In this document: positions 19,102 through 26,922 of the stretch, in pieces
How the letters are laid out: every line of letters begins with the position of its first letter
How positions within the stretch are numbered: the first letter of the stretch is position 1
Assembly: GCA_938045585.1 (NCBI GenBank)
Contig: CALIAU010000002.1
Coordinates: 124,001 to 188,000, forward strand
DNA: 64,000 nt
From: an uncultured Saprospiraceae bacterium
GTDB taxonomy: Bacteria; Bacteroidota; Bacteroidia; Chitinophagales; Saprospiraceae
Direction: 5' to 3'
Notes under the pieces: model-generated
The model's input: only the letters and a program-made list of their open reading frames with translations
The model's database searches: none
What the model was told of the DNA's origin: nothing
Position numbers and translations under genes: made by a program

Positions 19102-19109
19102 TATCTTTA
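19102..19109 (+). promoter_or_regulatory. Candidate -7 box for the tetR-RND operon
   Basis: TATCTTTA is one base from TAnnTTTG, five bases before the tetR ATG. The same TATCTTTA sequence precedes the genes at 26424 and 57788. Confidence 0.4.
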
Positions 19110-19114
19110 CAATA

Positions 19115-19741
19115 ATGGAATCAAAAGAAAAAGAAAATCTTATCCAACAAGCAACTTTCTTATTCATGAAATATGGCATCAAGAGTGTTAGTATGGATGA
19201 TATTTCTAAAGAATTAGGAATATCAAAGAAGACTCTCTATACCTACGTAGATAACAAGCGGGAGTTAGTTAAACTGATTACACTTAATATGATAGAAATG
19301 GAACAAGCTGTTTGCAATTCTATTAAAAAGGAAGCTACAAATGCTTTAGATGAAATGTTAAAAATTTCCAGACATATAATTCAATTTATTGGACTCATGA
19401 CTCCATCCTTCACTTATGACTTACAGAAGTATTATAAACAGTGTTGGATTCTGATTGAAGAAGAACACTTTAGCTTTATTGAAAGTATAGTAAAAGACAA
19501 TCTTATAGCTGGTATTAAAGAAAAAATGTATCGCAGTAACATTCACCCTGAAATAGCAGCAAAACTCTATATGGCTCAAGCCAAACTAATATCCGATGAA
19601 GATATTTTCCCTGGTAGTAAGTTTGAAAAAGTAGTCTTGTTTAAAGAAATGATTCTTGCACATCTACATGGAGTAGCAAGTGACAAGGGTTTAAAAATTT
19701 TAAAGAAAAATGAAAATAAATACGTACTTGATGCAAAGTAG
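19115..19741 (+). CDS. TetR family transcriptional regulator
   Basis: 208 residues. The N-terminal helix-turn-helix domain spans about 5-55, with FMKYGIKSVSMDDISKELGI and the recognition helix SKKTLYTYVDNKREL. The C-terminal all-helical half should bind an effector. It is the first gene of a tetR-tolC-MFP-RND cluster, the standard arrangement of a local repressor of an efflux pump. The 28-base inverted repeat just upstream is its probable operator. Its 3' end overlaps the TolC gene by 32 bases. Confidence 0.92.
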   Translation: MESKEKENLIQQATFLFMKYGIKSVSMDDISKELGISKKTLYTYVDNKRELVKLITLNMIEMEQAVCNSIKKEATNALDEMLKISRHIIQFIGLMTPSFTYDLQKYYKQCWILIEEEHFSFIESIVKDNLIAGIKEKMYRSNIHPEIAAKLYMAQAKLISDEDIFPGSKFEKVVLFKEMILAHLHGVASDKGLKILKKNENKYVLDAK

Positions 19742-21110
19742 ATACCTTCTTGTTCTCATTTGGCTATGCAGTTCCTCTTGCATTTTAGCTCAGACTAGTT
19801 TCAGTATTGAAGAAGCTATTGATTACGCATATAAGGAATCCGATATTATCAAATTAAATATGCTTGACATAAAAGAAGCGGAGGCAAATATTAATGAATT
19901 TGTCTCAATAGGACGACCCAAAGTAGATGGGAACATTAACTATCAATACAATTTCATTAAAAACAGATCAGTTGTTCAAGATTTTATAAGCCCCGCTGTA
20001 TATGGAGTATTATTTAATGAGGGCGTTTTAGAAGAAAGAGATTTAGGTCCTCCTGCTTCTAATGAAATTACATTTCAAACCAATAATGCTTTATCTATGG
20101 GCATAGAAGCCAGTTCATTATTATTTGACGGTTCTTATCTGCTTGCATTAAAAGGTGCCCGCACCTATAAAGATTTTATTGCAAAGAACGAAGGGATTAG
20201 CAAACAGGAAATTAGATCAGAAATAACGAAAGCCTATTTATCTGTTTTAATTGTAGATGAAAACATAAAAATTCTTGACAAGAATTTAAAAAACCTTCAG
20301 CAGATACATAAAGAAGCAAAGGCCTATTATGAAACAGGTTTTGTAGAATCCATTGATGTGTCTCGAATCGAATTGAGCCAAGCTAATATTGAAACAGAAA
20401 GAAAAAAATTAATTCAACTCCGTTCCTTAAATATGAACGTACTGAAATTTCAAATGAATTATCAAGAAGATGACCAGCTTGAGCTAAGCGATGACCTAGA
20501 AACAATGGTTGATCTGATTGATATCGAAAACATAGATCTGTTATCAGAGATTGATTACAACAATAGAGCAGAATATGATATTATTTTGGGTTCCCAAGAA
20601 CTTAATAAATTAGATCTAGAACGAATTGAAAAAGGTAAATACCCAACCCTTGTAGCGCGTGCTGGTCTTTCAGGTCTCGTGCAAAGAGATAATTTATTTA
20701 GTAATGATGAACCAGGTATCTTACCGGCAGCCTATGCAGCATTAGGATTAAATCTACCAATCTATGATGGTAACGAACGTAGTGCGCAGGCACAAAAAGG
20801 AAAAATAAAAATTGAAAAAGCTGAAATCGAACGTCAGCAATTTGAGAAATCCGTAGCACTGCAAGTAAACAATGCTAGAGCCCGTTTAATTAATGCGAAA
20901 GAAAATATTAAAAATGCTAAAACAACTTTAGCAATTATTGAAGATATCTACAAGAAAACAAATATTAAGTATAGTGAGGGTGTAGGTTCTAGTGTTGAAC
21001 TCACCCAAGCAGAATCACAGCTTTATCAAGAACAATCTAAATATATAAATGCTTTATATGATCTTATACTCGCCAAAACAGAATTGGAGATTGCTCTAGG
21101 AACACTTTAA
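19710..21110 (+). CDS. TolC family outer membrane channel of the RND pump
   Basis: 466 residues. The start at 19710 lies inside tetR. A second ATG at 19731 would give a shorter signal peptide; both keep the export signal (LLVLIWLCSSSCILAQ). The mature part has the two TolC repeats, seen as ITKAYLSVLIVDENIKILDK near 171-190 and KYSEGVGSSVELTQAESQLY near 420-440. It probably forms the outer membrane duct for the adaptor and RND protein encoded next. Confidence 0.92.
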   Translation: MKINTYLMQSRYLLVLIWLCSSSCILAQTSFSIEEAIDYAYKESDIIKLNMLDIKEAEANINEFVSIGRPKVDGNINYQYNFIKNRSVVQDFISPAVYGVLFNEGVLEERDLGPPASNEITFQTNNALSMGIEASSLLFDGSYLLALKGARTYKDFIAKNEGISKQEIRSEITKAYLSVLIVDENIKILDKNLKNLQQIHKEAKAYYETGFVESIDVSRIELSQANIETERKKLIQLRSLNMNVLKFQMNYQEDDQLELSDDLETMVDLIDIENIDLLSEIDYNNRAEYDIILGSQELNKLDLERIEKGKYPTLVARAGLSGLVQRDNLFSNDEPGILPAAYAALGLNLPIYDGNERSAQAQKGKIKIEKAEIERQQFEKSVALQVNNARARLINAKENIKNAKTTLAIIEDIYKKTNIKYSEGVGSSVELTQAESQLYQEQSKYINALYDLILAKTELEIALGTL

Positions 21111-21119
21111 AATAAAAAC

Positions 21120-22274
21120 ATGTCAATAAACTTTAGATGTATAACCGCTTTGCTATTCAGCTCTCTTCTGATATTTTCTTGCAAACCAAAAGAACCAACC
21201 GACTTGGAAGGTATGCGAAAATTGATGACTAAAAAGAAGAAAGAACTTTCTACACTCCAAAAAAGCGTAGATGACTTACAAGAAAAAATTACAGCCTTAG
21301 AGCCTGTTCGAGAAGTTAAAAAGGTACTTGTAAGTATAGATACTGTAAGCAGTGTAGAATTTAAGCAGTATAGTAATGTACAGGCTACTGTAGTCCCAGA
21401 TGATTTTGTAAATGCCAGTAGTGAAACAGGCGGAAGAATCATAAAACGTTATGCAAACGAAGGAGACTACGTCACACGCGGACAACTACTTGCTACAGTA
21501 GATATGCAAACCCTAGAAAAGCAATTGGACGAATTGGCCACAAGCTACTCTCTTGCAACCACTATATATGATAGACAAAAAAGACTCTGGGATCAGAACA
21601 TTGGTTCAGAATTACAATTCCTAGAGGCAAAAACAAAAAAAGAGAGTTTAGAAAAAACGAAAGCTACCCTAGAATCGCAATTAGTTAAGAAAAACATCTA
21701 TGCGCCTATCAGCGGAGTGGTAGATCAAGAATTTCTTCAAGAAGGTGAAATGTCGGCACCAGGTGTTCCTATTCTAAGAATTCTAAATACACGCAAGGTT
21801 AAAATTGTTGCAGACCTGCCAGAAAATTTTCTTGGCTCAGTTAAGAAAAACGATAAGGTAAGTGTTTTCTTTCCAGCTCTTGACAAAACAATAGAAAGTA
21901 GAATCATAATGATGGGTAGAACAATTGACCCTACGAATAGGACATTCAAAATTGAAGTTCAGGCGAACAATAGCAAAGGAGACCTCAAACCAAACCTCCT
22001 AGCTGAGGTCAACCTAAACAACTACACAAATGCAAATGCAATAACTGTAAGCTCAGAGCTTATTCAAGAAGATGTAAATGGTGCAAAATTTCTTTACACG
22101 GTAGGCAAGGATAGTAATGGCAATACGATTGCACAAAAACAACTTGTAGAAACTGGAGAAAGTTATGAAAACAACATAGAAGTGAACTCTGGCCTCAAGC
22201 TTGGTGACATTATAATTGTAGAAGGTGCACGCTCTGTAAGTTCAGGAAATATAATAGTAACCGAAACAAAGTAA
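21120..22274 (+). CDS. RND efflux periplasmic adaptor (lipoprotein)
   Basis: 384 residues. A lipoprotein signal ends at FSC (Cys near 21), so the adaptor is lipid-anchored like AcrA. A short coiled coil (LMTKKKKELSTLQKSVDDLQ) precedes the lipoyl half-motif GGRIIKRYANEGDYVTRGQL. A helical hairpin, the second lipoyl half (IYAPISGVVDQEFLQEGEMS) and beta-barrel domains follow. It bridges the RND permease and TolC. It starts nine bases after the TolC stop and ends four bases before the RND gene. Confidence 0.93.
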   Translation: MSINFRCITALLFSSLLIFSCKPKEPTDLEGMRKLMTKKKKELSTLQKSVDDLQEKITALEPVREVKKVLVSIDTVSSVEFKQYSNVQATVVPDDFVNASSETGGRIIKRYANEGDYVTRGQLLATVDMQTLEKQLDELATSYSLATTIYDRQKRLWDQNIGSELQFLEAKTKKESLEKTKATLESQLVKKNIYAPISGVVDQEFLQEGEMSAPGVPILRILNTRKVKIVADLPENFLGSVKKNDKVSVFFPALDKTIESRIIMMGRTIDPTNRTFKIEVQANNSKGDLKPNLLAEVNLNNYTNANAITVSSELIQEDVNGAKFLYTVGKDSNGNTIAQKQLVETGESYENNIEVNSGLKLGDIIIVEGARSVSSGNIIVTETK

Positions 22275-22278
22275 ACGC

Positions 22279-25200
22279 ATGAGCAAACTTAAAGACAACT
22301 TCAAAGAATTTAGCTTAAGTAGCTTTGCCGTTAATAATGCTACTAGTATTTTTCTAATTACATTCATGATACTTCTCTTTGGTTTACGCTCTTATAATAG
22401 CATGCCAAAGGAAATGTATCCAGATGCCTCTCTTCCTACTATTTATATTAATACACCCTACTTTGGAAATTCGGCTGTTGAAGTAGAAAATCTAATAACA
22501 CGACCACTAGAAAAAGAAATTGAGGCAATTAATGAAATTAAAAATGTCAAGTCCTCCTCTGTGCAAGATTTCTCTGTAATCATTGCAGAATTTGTAACTG
22601 ATGTTACCATGGAAGAAGCTGTGCGTAAGATAAAGGATGCTGTGGATAAGGCCAAAGGAGATTTACCCACAGATCTAGATCAGGATCCTGAGGTACTAGA
22701 AATAAAATTTACTGATTTCCCAGTAGTTACAGTGAATGTATCAGGCCCAATTAATCAAGACGAACTAAAGAAACATGCGGAGTATTTAGAAGATAAAATA
22801 GAAAGTCTTAGCGAGGTTTCAAATGTTGATATAAAGGGAGCACGTGAAAAGGAAGTAAAGATCAATGTGGATGTACTGAAAATGCAAAGTCTACAAGTTT
22901 CATTTCAAGATATTGAAAATGCAATCGGCTCAGAAAATATGACCATGTCTGCAGGCGAACTAATAAACAATGATTTCAGAAGAGCTGTGCGTATCGTAGG
23001 ACAGTTTGACAATCCTTCCGAAATAAAAGATGTCATAGTAAAGAGTGAAAATCAACGTGCAATATTTTTACGCGACATTGCTGATGTAGAATTTGGATGG
23101 CAAGAACGCACTAGTATCTCACGCGTAGATGGTTACCCTGTTATATCCTTAGAGGTAATTAAAAAGAAGGGACAAAACCTATTAACTGCAGCGGACAAAA
23201 TTGATGCAATTGTCAATGAGTCAAAAAAGGTCCTGCCGAAAGATTTGAGCATAACCCTATTTAACGACCTTTCTGTTCAGACTAGGAATAATGTAGATAA
23301 CTTGCTCAATAGTATCATTTCAGGAGTAATTCTTGTTGTGCTTGTCTTACTCTTTTTCCTGGGCCTAAGAAATGCATCCTTCGTTGGACTTGCAATACCA
23401 CTCTCAATGTTAATGGGTATACTTCTTCTAAGTATTACTGGTACAACGATGAATATAGTGGTTCTCTTCTCTTTAATAATTGCACTAGGGCTTCTTGTTG
23501 ACAATGCGATTGTAGTTGTAGAAAACATCTTTAGATACCGACAGAATGGCTATAATGGTGAAAAATCTGCAAAGGGAGGTGCTGGAGAAGTCGCAGTCCC
23601 TATCATCGCATCTACGCTCACCACACTTGCTGCCTTTGCTCCACTCGCTTTTTGGCCAGGCATCATGGGACAATTTATGCAGTACATGCCCATTACTCTG
23701 ATGTTAGTTCTGGGTTCTTCTTTGTTTGTAGCACTAGTTATTAATACCGTCTTTACTTCAAAATTCATGAAGCTGAAGGAAGGAAAAAGTAGTATAAAAT
23801 CCTTATCTATTTCCATTGTAATCATGCTTGTACTCGCAGCCATTGGACATGTAGCTGATATCCTCTGGTTGAGAAACATACTGGTGATAGTCAGCATACT
23901 CAGTTTGATAAATTTCTTCATATTCAGACCAGGCTCTGTTTTATTCCAGGGCAAACTTTTACCCAAATTAGAGGCCTTATACAATAAATTTATTCGCTGG
24001 GTACTTTCAGGAGTAAAACCCTTACTTGTATTTTTTGGAACTTTTGTATTACTCATATTAGCAGTGGCACTTCTTATAATGAATCCTCCCAAGGTGGATC
24101 TATTTCCGAAGGCAGACCCAACATATGCAAATGTATTTATGAGCCTACCTTTGGGCAAGGACATGGATGCTACTGACAGAGTTGCAAGAGAATTAGAAAA
24201 AAGAATCGAAACAGTGCTGGAAGGAAAAAGGCATATTGTAGAATCTGTTCTGACCCAGATTGGAGAAAATACTGCAGATCCAAATCAACCGCCAGAACCT
24301 GGCTTAACACCTAACAAGGCTAGAATTACAGTTACATTTGTTCAATATGATGAAAGAGGGGGCATTTCTACCTCTGAAATTTTATCTGATATACGTAAGG
24401 TCATTGGAGGATTACCTGGGGTATCTGTGTATGCAGATCAAGATGCCAGTGGCCCACCTTCAGGAAAACCAGTCAACCTTGAACTTAAGGGAGATAATCT
24501 TGATAGTCTAATAGTTGTCTCCAACAAGGTTATGAATTTTATGAACGACCTGAATATTCCAGGAGTAGACGAACTACAATCTGATGTAAAATTAGGAAAA
24601 CCAGAAATGAGTATTGCTATTGACAGGACGGCTGCAAGAAAATATGAATTGTCCACTTTTAGCATTGCCAATACACTACGTACTGCCCTATTTGGTAAAG
24701 AAGTTTCAAAGTATAAAGAAGGCGATGATGAATATCCAATCGTTGTGCGCATGTTAGAATCAGATCGAAATAACATTGATGACCTCATGGCGCAAAAAAT
24801 CACTTTTAGAAACCCTGCAAATGGTCGAATTGTACAGGTCCCAATTACTGCTGTAGCTGATCATTCATATTCTTCTACTTATAGTTCCATTAAAAGAAAA
24901 GATGGTGAACGAGTCATTACGATTTATTCCAATGTGCTAGAGAATTACAATGCCAACGAAATCGTTGCAGAATTTCAAGAAAAATTAACTGAATTTGATT
25001 TCCCTGAAAATGTAAGCTACGCCTTTACAGGCGAGCAGCAACAACAAGCAGAAGACATGGCCTTTCTATCCAATGCCTTTCTAGTAGCTATCTTCTTTAT
25101 TTTTATAATTCTTGTTGCTCAATTTAATTCCTTTATAAGTCCGTTTATAATTATCATTTCTATCCTCTTCAGTACAATAGGAGTATTCTTAGGCTATGTT

Positions 25201-25683
25201 TTAACGGGAATGGATGTTTTTATTGTAATGAGTGGAATCGGCATCATTTCCTTAGCAGGAATAGTTGTGAATAACGCTATTGTGCTTATTGATTACATCA
25301 ATATTTTAATAGGCAATAGGAGAACAGAGAACAAATTAGATTCGATGATGGAAATGGATAAAGAAGAAATAAAAGAACTGATTATCCAAGGAGGTGCAAC
25401 TAGATTAAGACCTGTCCTCCTTACAGCATTTACAACTATACTTGGACTAATTCCCCTAGCCACAGGTTTCAACTTTAATTTTTTCACCTTTGTGAGTGAT
25501 CTAGATCCAAACTTCTTCCTAGGTGGAGATAATGCAAAAATATGGGGCCCCATGGCATGGACTGTAATATATGGTTTAAGTTTTGCAACATTCTTAACTT
25601 TGGTTGTCGTGCCAGTTATGTACTGGTTAGCATACAGAATAAAGTCCCTTGGATTTAAGTTAATAAGTAAGAAAACGGCTTAA
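22279..25683 (+). CDS. Efflux RND transporter permease
   Basis: 1134 residues, slightly longer than AcrB. Twelve membrane helices in two halves, with two large periplasmic loops, can be recognised. TM4 carries GLLVDNAIVVVEN: the first Asp of the AcrB DD pair is kept and the second is Asn. TM10 carries GIVVNNAIVLID, with Asn at the AcrB Lys940 position. Energy should still come from proton flow through the TM4 Asp, as in other RND proteins with a single Asp. The substrate is unknown. The stop codon shares one base with the pdxH start. Confidence 0.93.
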   Translation: MSKLKDNFKEFSLSSFAVNNATSIFLITFMILLFGLRSYNSMPKEMYPDASLPTIYINTPYFGNSAVEVENLITRPLEKEIEAINEIKNVKSSSVQDFSVIIAEFVTDVTMEEAVRKIKDAVDKAKGDLPTDLDQDPEVLEIKFTDFPVVTVNVSGPINQDELKKHAEYLEDKIESLSEVSNVDIKGAREKEVKINVDVLKMQSLQVSFQDIENAIGSENMTMSAGELINNDFRRAVRIVGQFDNPSEIKDVIVKSENQRAIFLRDIADVEFGWQERTSISRVDGYPVISLEVIKKKGQNLLTAADKIDAIVNESKKVLPKDLSITLFNDLSVQTRNNVDNLLNSIISGVILVVLVLLFFLGLRNASFVGLAIPLSMLMGILLLSITGTTMNIVVLFSLIIALGLLVDNAIVVVENIFRYRQNGYNGEKSAKGGAGEVAVPIIASTLTTLAAFAPLAFWPGIMGQFMQYMPITLMLVLGSSLFVALVINTVFTSKFMKLKEGKSSIKSLSISIVIMLVLAAIGHVADILWLRNILVIVSILSLINFFIFRPGSVLFQGKLLPKLEALYNKFIRWVLSGVKPLLVFFGTFVLLILAVALLIMNPPKVDLFPKADPTYANVFMSLPLGKDMDATDRVARELEKRIETVLEGKRHIVESVLTQIGENTADPNQPPEPGLTPNKARITVTFVQYDERGGISTSEILSDIRKVIGGLPGVSVYADQDASGPPSGKPVNLELKGDNLDSLIVVSNKVMNFMNDLNIPGVDELQSDVKLGKPEMSIAIDRTAARKYELSTFSIANTLRTALFGKEVSKYKEGDDEYPIVVRMLESDRNNIDDLMAQKITFRNPANGRIVQVPITAVADHSYSSTYSSIKRKDGERVITIYSNVLENYNANEIVAEFQEKLTEFDFPENVSYAFTGEQQQQAEDMAFLSNAFLVAIFFIFIILVAQFNSFISPFIIIISILFSTIGVFLGYVLTGMDVFIVMSGIGIISLAGIVVNNAIVLIDYINILIGNRRTENKLDSMMEMDKEEIKELIIQGGATRLRPVLLTAFTTILGLIPLATGFNFNFFTFVSDLDPNFFLGGDNAKIWGPMAWTVIYGLSFATFLTLVVVPVMYWLAYRIKSLGFKLISKKTA

Positions 25684-26324
25684 TGGATATTTCAAACTTA
25701 AGAGAACAGTATAAACTATCGACGCTTTCAAAGGCAGATGTCCTAGAAAATCCAGTCGATCAATTTAAACTTTGGCTACAAGATGCCATAGAATCCGAAT
25801 CCTTGGAACCGAATGCGATGACACTAGCAACAGTAGACTCCACAGGAAAACCTTCTGCACGTATTGTATTACTTAAGGAAATAAATACTGAGGGGTTTAT
25901 CTTTTACACTAACTATGCTAGCAAAAAAGCGAATGATATGGCAGCTAATCCAAATGTCGCGATAGTATTCAATTGGTTGGAACTCCAAAGGCAGGTACGT
26001 GTACAAGGAAGTATTCAAAAAATTTCAAGAGAACATTCTGAAAAATACTTTCATTCTCGTCCAAGAAAAAGCCAAATTGGGGCCGTTGTATCACAACAAA
26101 GCACTTCAATTCATTCTCGTCAGGTGATTGAAGAAAAATTGGAATTACTTAATCAAAAATTTGAACACCTTGAAGAAATCCCCATGCCTGAGGACTGGGG
26201 AGGATATATGATTACTCCAGACACAATAGAATTTTGGCAAGGAAGAAGAAGCCGCTTACATGATCGTCTGCAATATTATAAAGATGATCAAAACACTTGG
26301 AAGTTGCAACGTTTATCCCCTTAA
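25683..26324 (+). CDS. pdxH: Pyridoxamine 5'-phosphate oxidase
   Basis: 213 residues, full length. The FMN enzyme oxidises pyridoxine or pyridoxamine 5'-phosphate to pyridoxal phosphate in the cytosol. Family motifs are LATVDSTGKPSARIVLLKEI near 48-67, FYTNYASKKANDMAANPNVA near 74-93, SRPRKSQIGAVVSQQS near 124-139, the active-site EFWQGRRSRLHDR near 180-192, and the ending WKLQRLSP. The ATG overlaps the RND stop (TAATG), so translation is probably coupled to the efflux operon, a combination with no obvious pathway link. Confidence 0.95.
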   Translation: MDISNLREQYKLSTLSKADVLENPVDQFKLWLQDAIESESLEPNAMTLATVDSTGKPSARIVLLKEINTEGFIFYTNYASKKANDMAANPNVAIVFNWLELQRQVRVQGSIQKISREHSEKYFHSRPRKSQIGAVVSQQSTSIHSRQVIEEKLELLNQKFEHLEEIPMPEDWGGYMITPDTIEFWQGRRSRLHDRLQYYKDDQNTWKLQRLSP

Positions 26325-26371
26325 ACACCATTTTAAAAGTGTTATGGTAGTCTTAAAATAAATTATAGTAA

Positions 26372-26400
26372 TTGCAAAATACTTAGACGGCGTATCTTTA
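26372..26400 (+). promoter_or_regulatory. Candidate promoter for the thioredoxin-like lipoprotein
   Basis: TTG at 26372-26374 and TATCTTTA at 26393-26400 are 18 bases apart, close to the Bacteroidota TTG-N19-TAnnTTTG arrangement. The start codon follows 23 bases later. Confidence 0.45.
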
Positions 26401-26423
26401 GGTTTAAGTTCAAAAATATTTTT

Positions 26424-26921
26424 ATGAGATCGATTTTATTCCTTACAGTGGTCCTATTTTCTATTCTTTCTTGCAAACAGACAACAAGTGAACCAGAAGT
26501 ATTTACTGAGATTCCATGGGTTAGCATTGATAATGTGGAAGGATTAATAAATAAGAAATCTAAAAACGTAATCGTAGATGTTTATACACCCTGGTGTGGA
26601 CCATGTAAGTTAATGGACAAGCGCACATTTACTGACCAATCTACTATCGATTTGATAAGTAAAAACTTCTATCCTGTAAAATTCAATGCAGAGGGTCCAG
26701 ATCCGATTATGTTTAAAGGTAAGGAGTATTCAAATCCGAAATATGATAAATCTAAAGGGAACAGAAGAAATTACCCACACCAATTAAGTTCCTTTTTTCA
26801 AGTCCGTGGCTACCCATCCATCGTTATCTTAGATGAGAATTTAAACATCATTCATAAGGTTTCCGGATACAAATCACCTGAGCAATTGAATGAAATTCTA
26901 ACTGAATACATTCCTTCATAA
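26424..26921 (+). CDS. Thioredoxin-fold lipoprotein
   Basis: 165 residues. A lipoprotein signal ends at ILSC (Cys17). The thioredoxin active site is WCGPC near 57-61 in VDVYTPWCGPCKLMDKRTF, and the cis-proline segment is RGYPSIVIL near 134-142. An insertion of about 35 residues (GKEYSNPKYDKSKGNRRNYP) lies between the first beta-alpha unit and the cis-Pro part. It is probably a periplasmic thiol-disulfide reductase. The lipoprotein at 30958 is shorter but shares the VD-Y-WCxPC-LMD pattern. It ends one base before the convergent M1 peptidase gene. Confidence 0.9.
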   Translation: MRSILFLTVVLFSILSCKQTTSEPEVFTEIPWVSIDNVEGLINKKSKNVIVDVYTPWCGPCKLMDKRTFTDQSTIDLISKNFYPVKFNAEGPDPIMFKGKEYSNPKYDKSKGNRRNYPHQLSSFFQVRGYPSIVILDENLNIIHKVSGYKSPEQLNEILTEYIPS

Positions 26922-26922
26922 A

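Noticed and set aside
23550-24164. 204-codon minus-strand frame inside the RND permease gene
   Set aside because: The permease frame is intact and conserved across it; the shadow has no recognisable fold.
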